Assembly (NCBI GenBank): GCA_900764925.1 | Contig: CAAFPW010000076.1 | Location: 1-11,266 of the forward strand | Direction: 5' to 3' | DNA length: 11,266 nt | Source of the DNA: Fusobacteriaceae bacterium | GTDB lineage: Bacteria; Fusobacteriota; Fusobacteriia; Fusobacteriales; Fusobacteriaceae | Part shown: positions 7,154 to 11,266 of the stretch, one piece after another | Numbering within the stretch: the first letter of the stretch is position 1 | How the letters are laid out: every line of letters begins with the position of its first letter | Notes under the pieces: generated by a model | What the model saw: the letters and a program-made list of their open reading frames with translations, nothing else | The model's database searches: none | What the model was told of the DNA's origin: nothing | Translations under genes and position numbers: made by a program

Positions 7154-7795
7154 TTATGGTTTAAATATTTTTGAAACTGCTAGAGAAAAAATATATATCT
7201 CTTTAGGAGAACTTGATTTTTTTATCTCTTTTATCATCTCCCTTATTGTACTTCCAGTAGTTACTATATCATCTACTATCAGTATGTTTTTGTCATTTAA
7301 CTTTATCTCTCTATTTCTAAAAGCATTGTATATATTCTTTTTTCTACTCTTACTATCTAGCAATTCATACATATGTTTTGTATCTTTTTCCCTATCTATT
7401 TTTTTATATCTTATTCTACACTCATCTAATAACTCTTCTACTTGATTAAATCCTCTCTCTTTTTCTCTCTCTTTACTTATTGGAACTGGTAATACAATAT
7501 CAATCTCCTTTTCTGCTATCACTCTTTTCAATGGAAGAGCCATTAGAGAACTTATCTCTTTTGCTAATTTTTTTCTATTTTTTAATTTAAAATCTGCAAT
7601 TAAGTTCTTTATCTCATCATTATAATAGTATAAATAATAATAATTTCCTTGATTTTTTAATGTTCCTTTCTTTCTCAACTGTATATAACACTCATTACAG
7701 ATATAATTTTCCTCTTGGGATATTTTTTTACATATTGGACATCTTTGAGAAAATATTAACTCTTTAATACTCTGGACAAGGCTTTTTCTTTTCAT
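7154..7795 (-). CDS. comF: ComF-like phosphoribosyltransferase-domain protein
   Basis: The protein (213 residues, typical of ComF) joins an N-terminal zinc finger, CPIC (19-22) with CNEC (33-36), to a type I phosphoribosyltransferase domain. It has the signature PVPISKEREKERGFNQ of ComF proteins and the PRPP-binding loop IVDDIVTTGST (173-183). In naturally competent bacteria ComF is a cytoplasmic factor needed for uptake or processing of incoming single-stranded DNA; in other bacteria its role is unclear. The start overlaps the end of the zinc-ribbon gene by 32 bases and has only a weak AGAG ribosome site, so translational coupling is likely. The stop lies 15 bases before the next gene. The enzymatic substrate is unknown, and a role in competence here is inferred from the family name only. 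Confidence 0.9.
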   Translation of the reverse strand: MKRKSLVQSIKELIFSQRCPICKKISQEENYICNECYIQLRKKGTLKNQGNYYYLYYYNDEIKNLIADFKLKNRKKLAKEISSLMALPLKRVIAEKEIDIVLPVPISKEREKERGFNQVEELLDECRIRYKKIDREKDTKHMYELLDSKSRKKNIYNAFRNREIKLNDKNILIVDDIVTTGSTIREMIKEIKKSSSPKEIYIFSLAVSKIFKP

Positions 7796-7973
7796 TTTTC
7801 TCTAAATTTACTATTTTTGCAGAATACATCTCTGTATATCCACAGTTGAGACAAGTTTTTATATAGTAAGTCCCAAACTCCAATTTTAATCCTGGGCTCT
7901 TTTCTGGAATAACTGTTGTCTTTACCTGATACTTATCACACCCACACTTTGTACATCTAAAATCCAATTTCAT
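7764..7973 (-). CDS. Small zinc-ribbon protein (putative nucleic-acid binding)
   Basis: A 69-residue protein with two CxxC knuckles: C7 and C10 in FRCTKCGC near the N-terminus, and C41 and C44 in KTCLNCGYTEMY. They flank a beta-rich middle containing the dipeptide PG (SPGLKLEFGTYYI). This arrangement matches a small family of single zinc-ribbon proteins described as putative nucleic-acid-binding (DUF2082-like, from memory). The C-terminus is lysine-rich (KNEKKKPCPEY). I chose the ATG at 7973; a GTG at 7976 directly before it is an alternative and adds one residue. The gene overlaps yraN by 17 bases at its start and comF by 32 bases at its end, so it is embedded in the operon and probably translationally coupled. 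No specific function can be assigned. Confidence 0.85.
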   Translation of the reverse strand: MKLDFRCTKCGCDKYQVKTTVIPEKSPGLKLEFGTYYIKTCLNCGYTEMYSAKIVNLEKNEKKKPCPEY

Positions 7974-8319
7974 CACCCCATGCTAGATTTTTTGTCCAAT
8001 ATACCTTTTCACCTAAAAAACTTATACAGTCAAATCTCACTTTATATGAACTCTTTCTATTCAAAGTTAGATATATTTTAGCAGCATTATAAATCCTTCT
8101 TATTTTTCTATAATCCACCGCTTCTATCCCATATCCAAATTTTGAGCTACTTCTATATTTAACCTCCACAAATACAATGGTTTTACATTTCTCTGCAATT
8201 ATATCTATCTCTCCAGCTCTAACCCTATAATTTCTTTCTAAAATTTTATATCCATTTGAAGTCAGTAGCAGTACAGCCCTATCCTCATAGATATTTCCTA
8301 CTTCTTTATTACTTTTCAT
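7957..8319 (-). CDS. yraN: YraN/UPF0102 family putative endonuclease-fold protein
   Basis: YraN proteins have the restriction-endonuclease-like (Holliday junction resolvase-like) fold; a biological role has not been firmly established. At about 120 residues this has the family length. Visible conserved elements, numbered from the ATG, are GNIYEDRA (8-15), the strand-turn RNYRVRAGEIDIIA with E37 and D39, and VFVEVKYR with E52 and K54. These form the E-x-D...E-x-K pattern of this nuclease fold. The ATG at 8319 is preferred because AGGTGA lies just upstream; a GTG at 8325 would add two residues. The start overlaps the rnhB stop by 11 bases, and the rnhB-yraN adjacency is common in bacteria. The end overlaps the zinc-ribbon gene. 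Confidence 0.93.
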   Translation of the reverse strand: MKSNKEVGNIYEDRAVLLLTSNGYKILERNYRVRAGEIDIIAEKCKTIVFVEVKYRSSSKFGYGIEAVDYRKIRRIYNAAKIYLTLNRKSSYKVRFDCISFLGEKVYWTKNLAWGDEIGF

Positions 8320-8938
8320 CTTCACCTAAAATTTTAGTTAAAAAACTTTTTCTATGGATTGGGCAAGCTCCATATTTTAAAAGAGCTTCTCTATGAGCTT
8401 TCGTACCATAACCTTTATGCTTTGCAAAACCATATTCTGGATAATTTTTATCCTCTTCTACTAGCATTCTATCCCTTGTTACCTTAGCAATTATTGAAGC
8501 AGCAGCTATTGACAAACTCTTAGCATCACCTTTAATTACTGCCTCCTGTTTTCCACTATACTCTCTTATTTTAAAGTTTCCATCTACTAATATGAGTGTT
8601 GATTCCTCATTAATCTTTACTTTCTTTTTTAACTCTTCTAAAGCTCTTCTCATTGCTAAAAAAGTAGCATTTAATATATTTATCTCATCTATCTCATTGG
8701 AATTGGCAACTCCTATTCCAACCTCAAAATTTTCCATAATTATATCAAATAGTTTTTCTCTTTTTTTCTCACTAAGCTTTTTTGAATCATTTATCTCTTG
8801 AAGTTCTTCAGAGTATTTTTTTAATTTTACAGCAGCGGCTACAACACTTCCAGCAAGTGGACCCCTTCCTGCTTCATCTACTCCCACTATATCTATTCCT
8901 TTTTCCAAATCAAATTGATAAAGCAAATTATTCTCCAT
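8309..8938 (-). CDS. rnhB: Ribonuclease HII
   Basis: RNase HII cuts the RNA strand of RNA-DNA hybrids and starts removal of single ribonucleotides misincorporated into DNA. The 209-residue protein shows the family signature VGVDEAGRGPLAG with catalytic D21 and E22, the third acidic residue D119 in LVDGN, and the fourth at D138 in KGDAKS. The GRG triplet (24-26) that recognises the RNA-DNA junction is present. The helix SIAAASIIAKVTRDRML and the KHKGYGTKAH segment are also typical. The start overlaps the end of the pseudouridine synthase gene by 11 bases and has only a weak GAGA ribosome site, so it probably depends on coupled translation. The stop overlaps yraN. Confidence 0.98.
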   Translation of the reverse strand: MENNLLYQFDLEKGIDIVGVDEAGRGPLAGSVVAAAVKLKKYSEELQEINDSKKLSEKKREKLFDIIMENFEVGIGVANSNEIDEINILNATFLAMRRALEELKKKVKINEESTLILVDGNFKIREYSGKQEAVIKGDAKSLSIAAASIIAKVTRDRMLVEEDKNYPEYGFAKHKGYGTKAHREALLKYGACPIHRKSFLTKILGEDEK

Positions 8939-9884
8939 ATTCTATCTCACTTTCTATTTTAGATATATCTACTCCTACACTTTTTGCAGCTTTTTTAAAA
9001 TCTTCTGGTAATGGTGCTACTACTCTCATCTCTATATTTTTTGTAGGATGGGTAAATTTTAAACTATAGGCATGTAACATCTGTCTATCAGCTCCTTCAT
9101 TTCCATTTCCATAAGTAGTGTCTCCCATTATAGGGTGATTTAGATATTTCATATGAACTCTAATTTGGTGAGTTCTTCCTGTTTCTATTCTCACTTTTAC
9201 AAGGGAGTGATTTTTCCCTTCATCTAATACCTCATAGTTAGATATTGCTATTTTCCCATTTTCTTGGACTACTGCCATTTTTTTTCTATCCTTTGGATCT
9301 CTTCCTATAAGGGTTTCAACTCTTCCACTTCTGTCTTTAAAAATCCCTTTAGCTATACATACATAAGTCTTTTCTAAATTTTTCTCCTTAAACATATCAG
9401 ATAATTTTCCATGAGCCTCATCATTTTTAGCTACAACTATCACTCCACTTGTATCTTTATCTAATCTATGAACTATCCCTGGTCTTATTACTCCATTTAT
9501 TGTCGAAAGATCTTTAATATGGTATAAAAGAGCATTTACAAGGGTTCCACTATAATTTCCATGAGCTGGATGCACTACCAAATTAGGAGCTTTATTAATA
9601 ACTACTATATCACTATCTTCATAGATTATATTAAGAGGTATATCCTCTGGGACTAGATCTAAAACTTCATCCTCTGGAATATTTACTATTATAGTTTCTG
9701 TTCCCTTTAATTTATTACCACTTTTAGTAACTTTCTTTCCTTGAATTTCAACAAGTCCATTATCTATTATTTTTTGAATATAGGATCTCGTAGCATCTTC
9801 TATTAACTCATTTAAAAATTTATCTATTCTTTTTCCCTTATCATTTTCATTTGCATATACTGTTAAAGTTTCTTTTATCTCCAT
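8928..9884 (-). CDS. rluD: RluA-family 23S rRNA pseudouridine synthase, RluD-like
   Basis: It isomerises specific uridines in RNA to pseudouridine; RluD of E. coli modifies helix 69 of 23S rRNA. The 318-residue protein has an N-terminal S4 RNA-binding domain (about 17-65; RIDKFLNELI...SYIQKIIDNGLVEI). The catalytic domain follows, with the RluA signature GIVHRLDKDTSG and catalytic D142. The substrate segment ETGRTHQIRVHM is intact. RluA-family members with an S4 domain are usually RluD-like or YlyB-like, so the exact target sites are uncertain. It is the first gene of a six-gene operon, about 30 bases downstream of an extended -10 promoter; its AGGAG site is 13 bases from the ATG, a rather long spacing. 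The end overlaps rnhB by 11 bases. Confidence 0.95.
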   Translation of the reverse strand: MEIKETLTVYANENDKGKRIDKFLNELIEDATRSYIQKIIDNGLVEIQGKKVTKSGNKLKGTETIIVNIPEDEVLDLVPEDIPLNIIYEDSDIVVINKAPNLVVHPAHGNYSGTLVNALLYHIKDLSTINGVIRPGIVHRLDKDTSGVIVVAKNDEAHGKLSDMFKEKNLEKTYVCIAKGIFKDRSGRVETLIGRDPKDRKKMAVVQENGKIAISNYEVLDEGKNHSLVKVRIETGRTHQIRVHMKYLNHPIMGDTTYGNGNEGADRQMLHAYSLKFTHPTKNIEMRVVAPLPEDFKKAAKSVGVDISKIESEIEYGE

Positions 9885-9923
9885 TCTTTAATTCTTACTC
9901 CTATCTTTAACTTATCCATTACT

Positions 9924-9932
9924 ATTATATCA
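9924..9932 (-). promoter_or_regulatory. Extended -10 promoter of the rluD-comF operon
   Basis: TGATATAAT (minus strand, 9932-9924) is a perfect -10 TATAAT with the TG of an extended -10 element. At 16 to 18 bases upstream there is no recognisable -35 (TATCTA at best), which is typical of extended -10 promoters. The predicted start near 9917 leaves a leader of about 33 bases before rluD. It sits directly downstream of the yccF terminator, so this operon starts its own transcript. Confidence 0.65.
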
Positions 9933-9953
9933 TTTTTTCTTTTAATTAGATAG

Positions 9954-9982
9954 AAAAAAGAGGAAGATTGTTTCTTCCTCTT
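9954..9982 (-). terminator. Intrinsic terminator of yccF
   Basis: On the minus strand AAGAGGAAGA pairs perfectly with TCTTCCTCTT, a 10-bp stem around the 5-base loop AACAA (9958-9982). TTTT follows directly (9957-9954). Together with the last two T of the stem this gives a run of six T. It begins 5 bases after the yccF stop codon, a textbook rho-independent terminator. Confidence 0.9.
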
Positions 9983-9987
9983 AACTA

Positions 9988-10356
9988 TTATCTCAATGTA
10001 TATTTATAAGGATTAAAAGCTACTTGAACCAACTTAAAATTTTGAATTCCGAATGGTATCCCTATAATTGTACAACACTGTGCTATCCCTATTAAAATAT
10101 GAGATAATGCTAACCAAATACCTGCAAAAACTATCCAAAGAAATGCACTTATAGGTCTAGCAGGTTCTCCAAAATTACTTTTCAATTGTACTCTCTTTCC
10201 AAAAGGAACTAAACATGAACTAGCCATTTCAAAACATCCTCTTGCAAAGGGAATCGTTATTATAAAAATTATACAAAGCACTCCTGCTATTATCCACTCC
10301 AAAGCTAATATTAATCCACCGAAAAAAAGCCAAACGATATTCATCAAAGTACTCAT
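9988..10356 (-). CDS. yccF: YccF-family inner membrane protein
   Basis: A 122-residue integral membrane protein of the YccF domain family (DUF307), whose function is unknown. Two long hydrophobic stretches (about 6-35 and 70-100) flank a short polar middle. Each is followed by the family motif, so the protein is an internal duplication: IPFARGCF...LVPFG (35-53) and IPFGIQNF...FNPYK (100-118). The HILIGIAQC segment is shared with E. coli YccF as I remember it. A strong AGGAGG site precedes the ATG. It is a single-gene unit with its own extended -10 promoter upstream and an intrinsic terminator 5 bases after the stop. No neighbour hints at its role. Confidence 0.93.
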   Translation of the reverse strand: MSTLMNIVWLFFGGLILALEWIIAGVLCIIFIITIPFARGCFEMASSCLVPFGKRVQLKSNFGEPARPISAFLWIVFAGIWLALSHILIGIAQCCTIIGIPFGIQNFKLVQVAFNPYKYTLR

Positions 10357-10403
10357 TTTTTTCCTCCTCTAATAGTTGATGTAAAGAATATCTTCTTCAA
10401 TAT

Positions 10404-10412
10404 ATTATACCA
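10404..10412 (-). promoter_or_regulatory. Extended -10 promoter of yccF
   Basis: TGGTATAAT (minus strand, 10412-10404) is a perfect TATAAT with the TG extension. No -35 match is visible at 16 to 18 bases upstream, a region occupied by a T-rich stretch after the hydrolase stop. The predicted start is near 10397, leaving a leader of about 40 bases to the yccF ATG. Confidence 0.65.
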
Positions 10413-10431
10413 TTTTTCTAAAAAAAATAGC

Positions 10432-11130
10432 TTATTTATTTTTTAATTCTCCCCCATGAAAACAGATATATTTATTTATATCCATATTTTTAATCCTTTT
10501 TAAAGAATTCTCTGCTTCTAAAAGATCTAAGCAAAATTGTGGATTAGCTATTACCAATTCTGAATTTTCAACAACCCCTGCATCTCCTACTATTAATACT
10601 TTTTTATTTTTTATATAGAGGGATGTATGTCCTGGAGTATGTCCTTTAGTATCAATAACTTCACATCCACCACACCAAGTTAATATTTCTCCTATTTTAC
10701 AGCTCTTATCTACTGCCACTCTCTTCAATTTTCTCATTCTTTCACAAAACTTCTCGCCCATCTCTTGATATTCAGAAGGTAGTATTTCTAACATCTTCTC
10801 TCCCTGAATTAATCTAAGATTTTTTCTTTCCCCTGTAATATATTCTTTTTCTAAATTTGATGTCATTATTTTAATATTTGGGTAATTTTTCTTCAATTCA
10901 AAAGCTGCTCCCATATGATCATCATCTTGATGTGTCAAATATAGCCATGTTATATCTTTAGGATCTATTCCTACTTTTTTTATACTTTCTATCAATATAG
11001 GAAAGAGATTTTCATATCCACAATCTACTAACACTATATCTTTTTCATCTTTCAATATAGTTGGGTAAATCTTTTGTTTAATATTTTCATATTCAAATTC
11101 AAGTTCTAATATTATTATCTTTTCTTCCAT
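10432..11130 (-). CDS. Metallo-beta-lactamase-fold hydrolase, substrate unknown
   Basis: A 232-residue cytoplasmic hydrolase of the metallo-beta-lactamase superfamily; no signal peptide is visible. The metal motif is THQDDDHMGA with H67, D69, D71 and H72. The second histidine of the canonical HxHxDH is an aspartate here, a variant found in some subgroups. Further ligands are H168 in GHTPGHTS, D183 in LIVGDAG and H225 in CFHGGEL, so the site looks otherwise complete. The segment 93-145 between them is helical and probably shapes the substrate pocket. A CGGC pair (153-156) is unusual for the family. An AGGAG site precedes the ATG. It lies between the tRNA-Asp terminator and the yccF promoter, with no clear promoter of its own. 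The context is uninformative, and glyoxalase II is unlikely because of the altered motif. Confidence 0.88.
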   Translation of the reverse strand: MEEKIIILELEFEYENIKQKIYPTILKDEKDIVLVDCGYENLFPILIESIKKVGIDPKDITWLYLTHQDDDHMGAAFELKKNYPNIKIMTSNLEKEYITGERKNLRLIQGEKMLEILPSEYQEMGEKFCERMRKLKRVAVDKSCKIGEILTWCGGCEVIDTKGHTPGHTSLYIKNKKVLIVGDAGVVENSELVIANPQFCLDLLEAENSLKRIKNMDINKYICFHGGELKNK

Positions 11131-11154
11131 TTTTCACTCCTAAATAATTTTTAT

Positions 11155-11182
11155 AAAAAAAAGACATACTCCTGTATGTCTT
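11155..11182 (-). terminator. Intrinsic terminator of the tRNA-Asp transcript
   Basis: On the minus strand AAGACATAC pairs perfectly with GTATGTCTT, a 9-bp stem around the loop AGGA (11161-11182). Six T follow (11160-11155), a run of eight with the end of the stem. It lies 12 bases downstream of the tRNA CCA end, so it closes the tRNA transcript before the hydrolase gene. Confidence 0.9.
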
Positions 11183-11194
11183 AAAATTCATATA

Positions 11195-11266
11195 TGGCGG
11201 GAGTGACGAGGGTCGAACTCGCGACCTCATGCGTGACAGGCATGCGCTCTAACCAACTGAGCTACA
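11195..11266 (-). tRNA. tRNA-Asp (anticodon GUC), 5' end cut by the window edge
   Basis: The minus strand shows a cloverleaf lacking only the first 5 bases. The D-arm has GCTCAGTTGGTTAGAGC. The anticodon stem CATGC/GCATG holds the loop CTGTCAC, giving anticodon GTC (Asp). The T-arm GCGAG-TTCGACC-CTCGT contains the TTCGA box, and the 3' side of the acceptor stem, CACTCCC, is followed by G73 and an encoded CCA. G73 is the discriminator used by tRNA-Asp. The missing 5' strand should pair as GGGAGTG, of which TG is visible. The full length would be 77 bases. Confidence 0.96.

Noticed and set aside
7119..7445. Plus-strand frame encoding a hydrophobic protein opposite comF
   Set aside because: The hydrophobicity arises from reading the complement of Lys/Glu-rich codons; comF on the other strand is well supported.
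8592..9069. Plus-strand frames opposite rnhB and rluD
   Set aside because: They are shadows of rnhB and rluD, whose catalytic motifs are intact.
11195..11266. tRNA-Asp as an integration site for a mobile element
   Set aside because: No integrase gene, no repeated tRNA 3' end and no compositional change follow the tRNA within the window.

Overview
The window looks like an ordinary housekeeping segment of a low-GC anaerobe chromosome, most likely a Fusobacteriaceae member (Fusobacterium or a close relative). That placement is inference from three things: the AT-rich codon use (AAA, TTA, GAA, ATA), the strong AGGAGG ribosome sites, and the overall flavour of the proteins. A low-GC Firmicute cannot be excluded without a database comparison. 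Every gene, including the tRNA, is on the minus strand, so the region reads right to left. Coding density is high, the longest gene-free stretch is about 160 bases, and there is no sign of phage, insertion sequence, CRISPR or other mobile DNA.

In transcription order from the right end: a tRNA-Asp(GUC), cut by the window edge, is closed by a good intrinsic terminator. A metallo-beta-lactamase-fold hydrolase of unknown substrate follows. Next is a single-gene yccF unit with its own extended -10 promoter and a near-perfect terminator.

A second extended -10 promoter then opens a tightly packed operon: an RluA-family pseudouridine synthase (rluD-like), rnhB (RNase HII), yraN, a small zinc-ribbon protein, a comF-like phosphoribosyltransferase, and an acidic 206-residue protein that I do not recognise. 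Neighbouring genes overlap by 11 to 32 bases or lie 15 bases apart. The recognisable members concern RNA modification, DNA/RNA maintenance and possibly DNA uptake.

No terminator is visible after the 206-residue gene. A strong sigma-70-type promoter (TTGACA, 17 bases, TAAAAT) then starts tpiA and gpmI, two enzymes of lower glycolysis. A stem-loop without a good U-tract separates gpmI from a class I SAM-dependent methyltransferase gene.

The left end is the classical str operon, rpsL-rpsG-fusA-tuf, with tuf cut by the window edge. It is driven by a near-consensus promoter (TTGACT, 17 bases, TATAAT), with a probable second promoter about 60 bases upstream. The ribosomal proteins and elongation factors look intact and wild type.

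I found no convincing new multi-gene system. The items most worth a second look are the unknown acidic protein in the comF operon, the hairpin between fusA and tuf whose T-rich side faces the wrong way for str transcription, and the very short rpsL-rpsG spacer.
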